This document shows positions 33,507-41,904 of a DNA stretch of 64,000 nt, piece after piece (the stretch's first letter is position 1; each line of letters opens with the position of its first letter). The notes below the pieces were generated by a model, which saw only the letters and a list, made by a program, of their open reading frames with translations, searched no databases and was not told where the DNA came from. Source of the stretch: Prostheceraeus crozeri. Its lineage: Eukaryota > Platyhelminthes > Polycladida > Euryleptidae. The translations under genes and the position numbers were made by a program. Where the stretch lies: positions 363,001 through 427,000 of the forward strand of contig CAJQUW010007273.1 in assembly GCA_907163375.1 (NCBI GenBank). The letters are read 5' to 3'.

Positions 33507-36500
33507 TTAGTTTGTTGAGCTGGCAGAAACCGCAGCTCGAGACCGCAAATTATAAGGACATACAGAATTTTGCGATTGCTTATTGACTTGGATCGGAATA
33601 TCTGCGTCATTTATACGAGGTTCGTCTTGGTCGTTCAGAGTGATCGTTGGCCTAGGACTTCCATCTTTAATGTCAGATGGAGGAAAAACAGGTGTATGCT
33701 GATTTTTCGCTATTTTACAGCGATTAAGATTAACCCATTGACGCGAAGCTCGAGGTTGGTTTACCGGAACTATCAGCGCATTTGTGTCAGTTAATTGGAG
33801 AATACGGAAAGGTCCTTTCCATAGTTTTTGTAATTTTGGGGATAGTCCTTTCTTTGGCTGAGGAGTATAAACATAAATTCGGTCGCCAATAGTCAATTTT
33901 ACTGATGGTGTGGACGTTTTATCATACATCAATTTTTGATGTTCTTGAGCTTCCGTGTTATTATCTAAAGCCACTGACCAAGCAAGTTTTAGACGGTTTG
34001 ATAATTCAGATTTGTATTCCCGCACATCGAAAGGCATTTTTGTAGTTTGATCTTCTTGTAGCACTAAATCACAGGGGAGCAGTGGGTCTCTCCCAAAAAC
34101 TAAGTAATACGGACTTTCTTTTGTGGATGCATGTACGCTTGCACGATAAGCGAATAACACTGTGGGTATGTACAAATCCCAATCCGTTTGTGCTGCAGCG
34201 CAGTAATGCGACAGCATCCGTATGAGAACTCCATTCATTTTTTCACATAAGCCATCGGTAGCAGGATGATATGAACTGGTATATATCTTGTGCGTGTTCG
34301 TTAATCGGCATACTTCCCGCATTAATGTGCCTGCGAAGTTTGCTCCTCGGTCAGTTAATAATTCTCGCGGGGACCCAAAACGACAAACGATTTCATTCAC
34401 AAATATTCGTGCAACTGTCTCTGCCGATTGAGATTTCATAGCATAAGCTTCAACCCACTTAGAGGAATATTCGATAAATACGATGATGTATTTGTTTCCT
34501 CTTTCCGTTTTTGGTAGAGGCCCGACTATGTCACAAGCTATGCGTGTCCATGGATCAGGGACTGGAATTGAATGTAGAGGCATTTTTATTTTTGTATGCG
34601 GATTATTTTTCGCATTACATGACGGACAGTCTTGTAACCAGGTTTGAATGTCCTTGCGCATGTTAGGCCAAAAGTAAAATCTTGCAATTCTAGAGTAAGT
34701 TTTTTCAAATCCCAGGTGTCCACCGAAAATTCCCTCGTGAAATTCGAGAAATATATTGTGTCTATATGTAGCTGGTAGCACCAATTTCAATTTATCGTTT
34801 TGCTCTAAATGGTATAGTGTATCTTGTCGAATTCGAAATTTGTCAAACTCTTTGCGAACATACTCTTTGTCTGTATTGGATAATTTAACCGGACAGGATA
34901 TTCCCTTGAGTTTATTACTGATGGCTTGGAACAGGGAGTCTTCATTCTGTAAAGCTCTGACGTTGTTCATATCTGATATTGTACGCGTTACTGTAGTGCA
35001 TGTCAAATTTTGACTCGGGGACTCAGGAAGTCTAGACAAGGCGTCGGCATTATTGTTAACTCGTCCAGGCCTGTATTTAATAACCATATCAAATTCCTGT
35101 AATTTCAATGCCCATCGAATAAGCCGTGAAGAAGGATCTTTGTGAGAAAATAGCCATTTCAAAGGAGCATGATCTGTTACTACGACAAATGGTTTTCCCC
35201 ATAAATAACATCGAAATTGTTGAACTCCATATACAATGGCAAGAGTTTCTTTTTCAACCGTTGAAAAATTTCTTTCACTTTTATTGAGAGAACGGCTGGC
35301 ATATGCTATTGGGTGTTCATTTGATTTTTCGCCTTGGGACAATACTGCTCCTATTGCAAAATCGCTAGCGTCTGTATGTAGGATAAATTGCATTTGAAAA
35401 TTTGGAAATGCCAGTACTGGTGATGAGCATAATTTTGTCTTCAATTCTTCAAACGCACTTTGTTGGTCATTTTCCCATGTAAATTTTGCATCTTTCTTTT
35501 GTAGTCGTATTAATGGTTGTGCTATACTTGCGAAATTTTTGATAAATCTTCGGTAATATGAGGCAAGTCCTAGAAATTGTCTAATTTGTTTGATATTTCT
35601 TGGAACTGGATGATTTCTAATTTTCTCCGTATTTCTGGGGTCTGGTCTCATTCCGTCTGTTGATACGATGTGACCTAAATAATGGACCGATTTCTGCATA
35701 AACTCACATTTCTTGGGTTTAAATTTAAGACCACAATTTTTAAATCGGATGAGTAATTTTTCTAAGTCTTGGAGATGTTGTTCAAAGGAGGAAGAGTAAA
35801 CGATGATATCGTCAAGATAGACTAAACATGACTGATGTTGAATACCCGATAGAATTATTTCCATCGCTCTTTGAAAAGTTGAAGGAGCATTGCATAAACC
35901 AAATGGTAGTCTTTTGAACTGATATGTGCCAAAATACGTGGAAAAACATGTCATAGGTTTGGATGCTTCTGACATTTTTAGTTGCCAATAGCCAGAGAAT
36001 AGATCTAATGTCGTAAAGAATTTTGCATTCGTGAAATTATTGGCAATTTCTGTAATATTTGGAAGTGGATAACTATCCTTGATCGTAATTGCATTGAGTT
36101 TTCTGAAGTCCACTACAAATCTATCTGATCCATCTCGTTTTTTAACCAAAATAATGGGCGACGCGTAAGGACTGTTTGCCGGTTCAATAACGTCGGCTTG
36201 CAACATTTTATCTAAATGTTCTCTCAGTATAGGTTTTTGGCGTTCTGGGATTTTATAAGCTTTCTGGCGGATAGGTATATCGCTCTCCGTGCGTATCTGA
36301 TGTTCAACTCCTTCAAATAGTCCAAGATCGAACTCATTCAGTGAAAATACTGATTTATATTTAAGCAATAGTGCAATTAATTTGTCTAATTGCCATGGTA
36401 GCAAGCTTGGTGGGAGATTGAATAATTGCAAAAATTCTTTGTTTGATAATTCCGACTTTGATAGCTGATCATTGTTTTTTAATGATTCCTTGGTATAGGA

Positions 36501-38357
36501 GTAAGGCTTAACTTCACCCATTGTTTTTCCTTGGTTAAGCTGAATGGGTTCTTGCGAATAATTCGTTACCTTTAATGGTATGTGCTCTTGATTTGTAAAA
36601 GCTAAACTTGCTGCGACGACAATATGGGGATGAATACGATCATGAGGTTCGAATATTACTTCACTGATATCATTATCCTCAACTGTTCCATAAACAATCA
36701 TTTCTGATCTTGGGGGTACAACTATATCATTTGCGATTTTTACTAAACAAACGTGCTGTTCGGCTTCCGGAATTTCCATAACTTCTTTAACGTAGTCAAT
36801 GGTTATTGGACCCAATTTGGACAATAAATCGGTGCCCAAAATAGTTTCAAACGGAGCGTCTTTCAATACCACAACGTTGTGTCTGATAAACGTATCTCCA
36901 ATTTGAATTTTCGCCATTGTTTTTCCTAGGAGTACTAACTTAGTACCATTTACTCCTTTGGCCGTTGTATTCGTCGGCTCGATTGGCAATTTCAAATTTT
37001 GATGTAGCTTTTGACTCATAAGTGTTATTGAAGATCCAGTATCTAAAAGTGCGTTAACTGGGCGTCCCTGAATGTGTATTTTGATAAGAGAATTACGTGT
37101 AGTACCACATGCAGCAACAATGGATGCATTATTTGGTGCATAATTTATAGGCCAACTCTCATCAATTAAATCCATTTCTAGTGGTGCGGACGGCTCCATG
37201 ACCTCTGCTACTCCAGCTATGTATTCTTTCCTGTGAAACGGCAGCCGTGGCATTCGCAATTTTGGCGAGCGCTTTGCAATTTTTCGTGCAACCCATTGTA
37301 AAAGTTTGTAAAGCATTTGAACAGTGAAAATGCTACAGACGAGAAAAATCCATATTTCGCGGAAATTGAGTCGGAATCCTAACAGGAATCCGAATGACGT
37401 TTTATGAGATATCGTGTTTATTACATTTCTTGAAGCTGACTCTACGTCTGAACTTGGGTCTGCACCTAATTCCTCTAGGATACGTTGGTGACGAGAAATT
37501 GCATGGAAAATGTCGTTGGTAGAGTGTCGGGGTGAAAAATCTTTCCAGTCATGCACTGCCATGTTATGGAAAATTGTATGAGGGCTATCCGGCAGGGCAG
37601 ACCAATTAAATGTAAAAACTGGTAGTCTGTCAAATGATTTCAAAATCTCCAGGGATCCATCTGATTTATAATTGAAACAACTCTTTGAGATGCAGAATGG
37701 TATCTCTTGACGAGCATCACATGGGACATTTGGAGAATGATGTTGAATTATATTTGTCAATGGATCCATATAAGCAGTTCGATTTCTTCCAAATATGCGA
37801 AAATTGATTGGTAAGCGTGTGGTACATGAATTTCGCATCGGCAAAAATTCATAACTTTCTACTGGACTACATGGCCACACTTCTAAATAGTCGGTTGTGC
37901 TGCGTGCATGGATATACTCGGTATTCAAAATATTTCTTGCAACCAAGGTAGGGTGTGAGATTAAAGATGCCTTCAGTATTGAAATGGTTGATTTGTGATT
38001 ATTGCATATGGCCATCATCGCATTATTGAATGAAAATTTCACATAATTTGTCAGTGTTATTTGTAGTGCTTGTAACTGTGCAGCAACTGCCTCTGATGAA
38101 GTGGCGCTCCTCTTTGGTCTTAAACTGTTATTGAGAAATTCTTTTTGAAATGACGGAAACAAGTTTGACTTCTTTGCGATGTTTCTTGTGTTTACGTATA
38201 AGCCCTGTTCAGTCATAGTCAGTATCTTTCCACAATTGTTGTAATCTACTCTCTTTTTTGGAAACGTGATTGCTATATTGCTATCATCAGAAAGCCAAGC
38301 GTTGCCTAACTGGTGGCCACTTAATCTTTTCCAAAAAACGATATTTACATTCTTCAC
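33507..38357 (-). CDS. pol: Env C-terminal part - protease - RT - RNase H - integrase ORF
   Basis: 1,616 codons without a stop. Residues 1-360 are the C-terminal part of the envelope-like glycoprotein: a furin-type RPKR site (80-83), a Cys-containing ectodomain and a transmembrane segment at about 335-356, followed by a basic tail. Then come an aspartic protease (DTGS, 439-442); reverse transcriptase (YLDD, 847-850); RNase H (Asp996, Glu1035 or 1037, Asp1062); an integrase zinc finger (His1207/1214, Cys1244, Cys1247); the integrase core (Asp1276, Asp1336, Glu1372, 35 residues between the last two); a GPF motif (1515-1517); and a PYNLR tail (1601-1605). The first codon is GTG and lies inside the previous frame, which it overlaps by about 90 open bases in the +1 frame. 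It is therefore expected to be made by frameshifting, or the frame has been split by a one-base indel. Confidence 0.92.
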   Translation of the reverse strand: MKNVNIVFWKRLSGHQLGNAWLSDDSNIAITFPKKRVDYNNCGKILTMTEQGLYVNTRNIAKKSNLFPSFQKEFLNNSLRPKRSATSSEAVAAQLQALQITLTNYVKFSFNNAMMAICNNHKSTISILKASLISHPTLVARNILNTEYIHARSTTDYLEVWPCSPVESYEFLPMRNSCTTRLPINFRIFGRNRTAYMDPLTNIIQHHSPNVPCDARQEIPFCISKSCFNYKSDGSLEILKSFDRLPVFTFNWSALPDSPHTIFHNMAVHDWKDFSPRHSTNDIFHAISRHQRILEELGADPSSDVESASRNVINTISHKTSFGFLLGFRLNFREIWIFLVCSIFTVQMLYKLLQWVARKIAKRSPKLRMPRLPFHRKEYIAGVAEVMEPSAPLEMDLIDESWPINYAPNNASIVAACGTTRNSLIKIHIQGRPVNALLDTGSSITLMSQKLHQNLKLPIEPTNTTAKGVNGTKLVLLGKTMAKIQIGDTFIRHNVVVLKDAPFETILGTDLLSKLGPITIDYVKEVMEIPEAEQHVCLVKIANDIVVPPRSEMIVYGTVEDNDISEVIFEPHDRIHPHIVVAASLAFTNQEHIPLKVTNYSQEPIQLNQGKTMGEVKPYSYTKESLKNNDQLSKSELSNKEFLQLFNLPPSLLPWQLDKLIALLLKYKSVFSLNEFDLGLFEGVEHQIRTESDIPIRQKAYKIPERQKPILREHLDKMLQADVIEPANSPYASPIILVKKRDGSDRFVVDFRKLNAITIKDSYPLPNITEIANNFTNAKFFTTLDLFSGYWQLKMSEASKPMTCFSTYFGTYQFKRLPFGLCNAPSTFQRAMEIILSGIQHQSCLVYLDDIIVYSSSFEQHLQDLEKLLIRFKNCGLKFKPKKCEFMQKSVHYLGHIVSTDGMRPDPRNTEKIRNHPVPRNIKQIRQFLGLASYYRRFIKNFASIAQPLIRLQKKDAKFTWENDQQSAFEELKTKLCSSPVLAFPNFQMQFILHTDASDFAIGAVLSQGEKSNEHPIAYASRSLNKSERNFSTVEKETLAIVYGVQQFRCYLWGKPFVVVTDHAPLKWLFSHKDPSSRLIRWALKLQEFDMVIKYRPGRVNNNADALSRLPESPSQNLTCTTVTRTISDMNNVRALQNEDSLFQAISNKLKGISCPVKLSNTDKEYVRKEFDKFRIRQDTLYHLEQNDKLKLVLPATYRHNIFLEFHEGIFGGHLGFEKTYSRIARFYFWPNMRKDIQTWLQDCPSCNAKNNPHTKIKMPLHSIPVPDPWTRIACDIVGPLPKTERGNKYIIVFIEYSSKWVEAYAMKSQSAETVARIFVNEIVCRFGSPRELLTDRGANFAGTLMREVCRLTNTHKIYTSSYHPATDGLCEKMNGVLIRMLSHYCAAAQTDWDLYIPTVLFAYRASVHASTKESPYYLVFGRDPLLPCDLVLQEDQTTKMPFDVREYKSELSNRLKLAWSVALDNNTEAQEHQKLMYDKTSTPSVKLTIGDRIYVYTPQPKKGLSPKLQKLWKGPFRILQLTDTNALIVPVNQPRASRQWVNLNRCKIAKNQHTPVFPPSDIKDGSPRPTITLNDQDEPRINDADIPIQVNKQSQNSVCPYNLRSRAAVSASSTN

Positions 38358-39024
38358 TCTTATCCGGCTTCCAGATCATATACGAATTGTCTGAGAGTGC
38401 ACAACGTCCTTTTTGGTATGAGCATGTGCCTACATTTCCTCCACTGGATTCCATATAATTGCTAGCGTGACGCTTATAAACTGCAACATCCATTAGATAA
38501 CAATTTGTGACTTCAGTTCTATAATAACGACAACAATGGAATGGAGCTGTCGGCCATTCAAATTCATACTTTTTGTTAGTGGTCCAAACATCATTAGCGA
38601 ATACAAGTTTGCCATCGTAGCATTCCTTTTTCTTTATCATATGTTGACATTCCTCGTATGTCATTCGTAAGTGTTCCGTTTTTTTCTTAAGCCTTCTCTC
38701 ATCTCCAAAAAGGAATATGAGAGCATCAAAAGTTTTTCTTATTTTTATGCAATGAAATCCTTTTGAGTGATATTGTACTATGTTTTCCTTGTACAATGTA
38801 TAATCTTTAGAAATTGGTGTGGCTTTGTTTGATTCCATAACTTGGCATTCTTTTATCTTTGGAATATGCCACACTAATTTACCAGTTTTTGATTGGCAAA
38901 CCATGGGATTCGTGAATGCATCAACTGAATAGCATAGTGTCAATAACATGATCAATAATAGCGTTTTATTCCAAGGAATTGCATGATGCGTCAGTTTTTG
39001 CACAATGCTTTTTGAACATTTCAT
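37270..39024 (-). other. env: envelope-like glycoprotein region spanning both ORFs
   Basis: From an internal ATG at 39022-39024 (residue 671 of the upstream frame) follows a typical signal peptide, with a hydrophobic core TLLLIMLLTLCYSV at 691-704 and a small residue before the likely cleavage point. A Cys-rich, Trp- and Tyr-rich ectodomain runs to the end of that frame (38287). In the next frame it continues with the RPKR cleavage site, further Cys pairs, NWS and NRT sequons and a membrane anchor ending near 37290. Signal, cleavage site and anchor are what a fusion glycoprotein needs. The layout recalls the class III-like glycoproteins that invertebrate retroelements share with chuvirus-type RNA viruses, but this relation is only an impression. 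The frame changes within 38287-38357, so as it stands the region is not one open frame. Confidence 0.7.
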
Positions 39025-40935
39025 AATAGCGTAAAGTCGCGAATTTTTCTCTTTGAACTTGTTGTGAAAAACAGTAGCTTCAGTATTCTTTTCTACCTCT
39101 GCCTCAATTTGTTTGTGTATATTGGACTTTCCCTCGATGTCATTGATTTGACTATACGTTATTGATATGCCACACGAAGTATATTCAGACATAGTACTGT
39201 TCTTAAGCGTTTTTGGTATGGAAGTTTTCGTTATATCCGTATTTACTACTTCATCGTGACAGGATGCTGTATGTGAATCTAAGATTTCCTCTCCTGCACA
39301 TAAAGGATTCGGTCTTACTTTGCATTCCACGGTCTGGGGAACGCTTTGAGATGTTGGAATTTCCAGGGCGCAGACAATCGACGGTTCCTCATTGACCTTC
39401 ACCACTTGTGCGGTTCTGTCATTGTCCTCTTGACGATATGATTGCGTCGGAGATTCAATAAATAGCTGTTGGAGGTCATTCAACATTGCGTCATTGTTTG
39501 TAGAGGATTCTCCGTAGATGCCGTTGCAGTCGTCTGGGTGCTCAATGTAGACGATTTCTCTCTCCGTCTCGCTAAGTTCATCCTCGTCGTTCGGCGCATT
39601 ATGAGACTGTAAAATATATGGATTAGTTATCATTTCGCTAGGAGTCGGCGAATTTACACCAGCAACATATATATTCATATCTCTCTCGTTTCTTAAACGT
39701 GTTATAGCGCAATCATCATCTATGTCATCAACTGAATTTGCTACGTAAAAGTTATCATTTGTAGAGTAGCTTGACCTGCTACCTTCGTGCCTGTGGTCGA
39801 AATTTCTCTGCAAATCTTCAGTAGTTACTGCGTTCTGAGTAGTACGACCGGAATAATTACGATTTGAGGAAAAGGGTATTTGTTGTGTCTGTGTTGAAAA
39901 TCTAGAAATATTTCTGTTTACCTCGCTTCCCGAAAATTGGTTTTGGCGTGGCTGTGGCTGTTGCGAATCAAATCTTACCCTTCCTCCCCGCTGTGGAAGT
40001 CTTACAGGAGACGAGTATTGTGGCCTTCCTGTATAGTGATATCTCAGCCGTCGATTATTATTGAATTGGGATGATATCGGTCCGCGACATTCCCGTGCAT
40101 AATGTCCACGTTTATTGCAGCGCCTGCAGACGGGCTGCCCGTCGATCGTCCATTGGTTTGCTAAAGGTTTTGAAGTCCAAGCGTGTCGTTGTTGTGGCTG
40201 CTGTAAGTCACAAGGGCAATTTTGGTTGCTGTTTGGAAATTGAGAATTTGAATTTATCTGAGACATAAGTGTATTTATCTGGTCCGATATTGTAGAAACC
40301 ATTTTAAAACTGTCTGATGAATTATCTTCAAACAATACACTTCTTTGGCTATACAGTCTTTGTGCTAAATTGATCGCATCTTCGAAAGAAGGTGGATCGT
40401 TCTGTATCAAAATCTTTTTATACTCTGCTTTCAATCCGTTTATAAAGGCATTCATGGCTAAAGAGGATCTTACCGACTGATCCATATGAGGATAGGCTGT
40501 GCGAGCTAACCTTCTGATGGCTGCCGAAAATGAAGAAATGCTCTCTCCAATCTCTTGTTTCCTGTTGTGAAGACTCGAGGCCGCTGACCGTTGTAGATCC
40601 ACTGGTTGCAGTCGCGATGTTAATTCTGCTACAATTGTTCTGTAATCGGTTTTGGCTGCTGAAGGAAGTTGCCTGAAAGTTTCTAATGCATGAGATGTCA
40701 AATACATGGGGAGCATATTTGTTTTCTGCTTATCATTCCAACCTAGTGCACGACCAGTTAAATCAAGCTGATCGATGAATTCTGAAAATGTAAGCCCATT
40801 TTCATCCAAATCACCTGAAAAAACAGGTAGCGAGAAAACACTGTTAGTTTGTGGCACAAGTTTTGGACTTTGCAAAGGCAGGTCTTCTAATTTTAATGAA
40901 ATTTCCTTAAGCAAATTTGTGATGTCCGTGGACAT
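38287..40935 (-). CDS. gag: Gag with fused signal peptide and Env N-terminal part
   Basis: 882 codons from the ATG at 40933-40935, the first ATG after the primer-binding site; the frame is open 33 codons further upstream into the LTR. Counting from that upstream end, residues about 70-240 have the helical capsid-like composition of Ty3/gypsy Gag (a GRALGWNDKQK region, then an ALETFRQLP region). Residues 303-316 are a CCHC zinc knuckle (C-x2-C-x4-H-x4-C) for RNA binding. A long acidic and Ser/Thr-rich linker (about 320-680) follows. Unusually, the frame then runs without stop into a signal peptide (about 671-706) and a Cys-rich ectodomain. If translated through, Gag would be anchored to the ER membrane. 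A typical gypsy Gag ends after the knuckle and is less than half this length. Confidence 0.88.
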   Translation of the reverse strand: MSTDITNLLKEISLKLEDLPLQSPKLVPQTNSVFSLPVFSGDLDENGLTFSEFIDQLDLTGRALGWNDKQKTNMLPMYLTSHALETFRQLPSAAKTDYRTIVAELTSRLQPVDLQRSAASSLHNRKQEIGESISSFSAAIRRLARTAYPHMDQSVRSSLAMNAFINGLKAEYKKILIQNDPPSFEDAINLAQRLYSQRSVLFEDNSSDSFKMVSTISDQINTLMSQINSNSQFPNSNQNCPCDLQQPQQRHAWTSKPLANQWTIDGQPVCRRCNKRGHYARECRGPISSQFNNNRRLRYHYTGRPQYSSPVRLPQRGGRVRFDSQQPQPRQNQFSGSEVNRNISRFSTQTQQIPFSSNRNYSGRTTQNAVTTEDLQRNFDHRHEGSRSSYSTNDNFYVANSVDDIDDDCAITRLRNERDMNIYVAGVNSPTPSEMITNPYILQSHNAPNDEDELSETEREIVYIEHPDDCNGIYGESSTNNDAMLNDLQQLFIESPTQSYRQEDNDRTAQVVKVNEEPSIVCALEIPTSQSVPQTVECKVRPNPLCAGEEILDSHTASCHDEVVNTDITKTSIPKTLKNSTMSEYTSCGISITYSQINDIEGKSNIHKQIEAEVEKNTEATVFHNKFKEKNSRLYAIMKCSKSIVQKLTHHAIPWNKTLLLIMLLTLCYSVDAFTNPMVCQSKTGKLVWHIPKIKECQVMESNKATPISKDYTLYKENIVQYHSKGFHCIKIRKTFDALIFLFGDERRLKKKTEHLRMTYEECQHMIKKKECYDGKLVFANDVWTTNKKYEFEWPTAPFHCCRYYRTEVTNCYLMDVAVYKRHASNYMESSGGNVGTCSYQKGRCALSDNSYMIWKPDKSEECKYRFLEKIKWPPVRQRLAF

Positions 40936-40992
40936 TTTGATCAAATTTTGTTTGGTCTTACTTCGAGTCTCAATCTTGGTTCGACCGTGCTC

Positions 40993-41010
40993 ATCTCGGT
41001 GGGACCTCCA
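40993..41010 (-). other. primer-binding site, tRNA-Gln(UUG)
   Basis: One base after the 5' LTR in element orientation, 18 bases are complementary to a tRNA 3' end. On the plus strand they read ATCTCGGTGGGACCTCCA, which includes the CCA tail and agrees fully with the 3' end of animal tRNA-Gln(UUG) as I know it. It primes minus-strand DNA synthesis. Confidence 0.9.
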
Positions 41011-41011
41011 G

Positions 41012-41900
41012 TGTAATGTTAGGATCGTTCTCAACCGTCAGGAAGTGAGCGATGCTAACATTAACTGCAGTTCTTAAATCCTCGACCCGTTGGACGATCC
41101 AAGATTGAAACCTAATGACCACTTAATATTAATGAATAAAACAATCGGGGTAGAACAAATGAATAGTTATATTCCTGCCTTTACAACTTGGAAAAGAAAG
41201 AGAAGTGAGAATGATGACTACTAACAGAAGCATGCACAAGTAGAGACTTAGATGAGTGTAATGCACGAAACTCGAGGCTCGGCGACACTCACCAGAAAAT
41301 GTTGAATAAGGTCAAACAGACAGTTTGTAAGCGATACTTGTGCTCTGCTAGTGGTCTCGGAGGAGTCTTGTAATGTCATTTTATATTTCCGCAATCACCC
41401 AGGTTGAATAATTCTCCAAACTGTCGTCGAATAAGAGTTGGCTACCGCGGATCACCTGCATCGTTGCGGTCCATCCATGGCGATTTGTCATGGACAACGT
41501 ATCATTTCCAAAGTGATATAGTGTTGATAGTTGTTTTGCTGTCTCCGATGACCATTGTTGGTAGTGATTACACATATTGTCCATCGCCCTTGAACGGTTT
41601 GATCACGTTGTTTGTCTCTGATTCTGTTGTGCAATTTAGCATTTGTTAGTTGAGTCCGATGCTTGTATTTCTCCTGGTCTTTGCGTAATGCGACAATGAA
41701 AGATCCTTGCGTCATACCTCGGCACCGAAACTAATTAAGTTAAGGATTAAGGTATTTTATGTATGAAATCTAATTATTCAAAATAATGTTAACAGTATCT
41801 TATTTTCATATTTTAATAGGAACTAAAACCCCGGGATGTGTTTTACATCTTCTTATTATTTTCTAAACTTAATTGCAATAATAATTTGTGGAGTATTACA
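41012..41900 (-). repeat. 5' LTR
   Basis: 889 bp, the same length as and apparently identical to the copy at 31680-32568. In element orientation it is the upstream LTR and would hold the promoter. The target duplication CATT follows at 41901-41904. Confidence 0.95.
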
Positions 41901-41904
41901 CATT

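Larger units (their letters stand above)
31680..41900 (-). mobile_element. Ty3/gypsy LTR retrotransposon with env-like region between gag and pol
   Basis: A 10,221-bp element with two 889-bp direct LTRs starting TGTAAT and ending ATTACA, flanked by CATT (31676-31679 and 41901-41904). It is transcribed from the minus strand. In transcription order it has: 5' LTR (41900-41012); primer-binding site; Gag; an envelope-like glycoprotein region; aspartic protease; reverse transcriptase; RNase H; integrase with DD35E; a 0.94-kb non-coding stretch; and 3' LTR (32568-31680). RT and integrase follow Ty3/gypsy order. It is inserted in a LINE, whose reading frame is continuous across the duplicated CATT. 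The apparently identical LTRs show a recent insertion. Confidence 0.95.

Noticed and set aside
33287..33610. Hydrophobic 107-codon frame after pol, as a downstream env
   Set aside because: It overlaps the pol end, has no signal peptide followed by an ectodomain, and its hydrophobicity comes from AT-rich codons. The real envelope-like features are upstream of protease.
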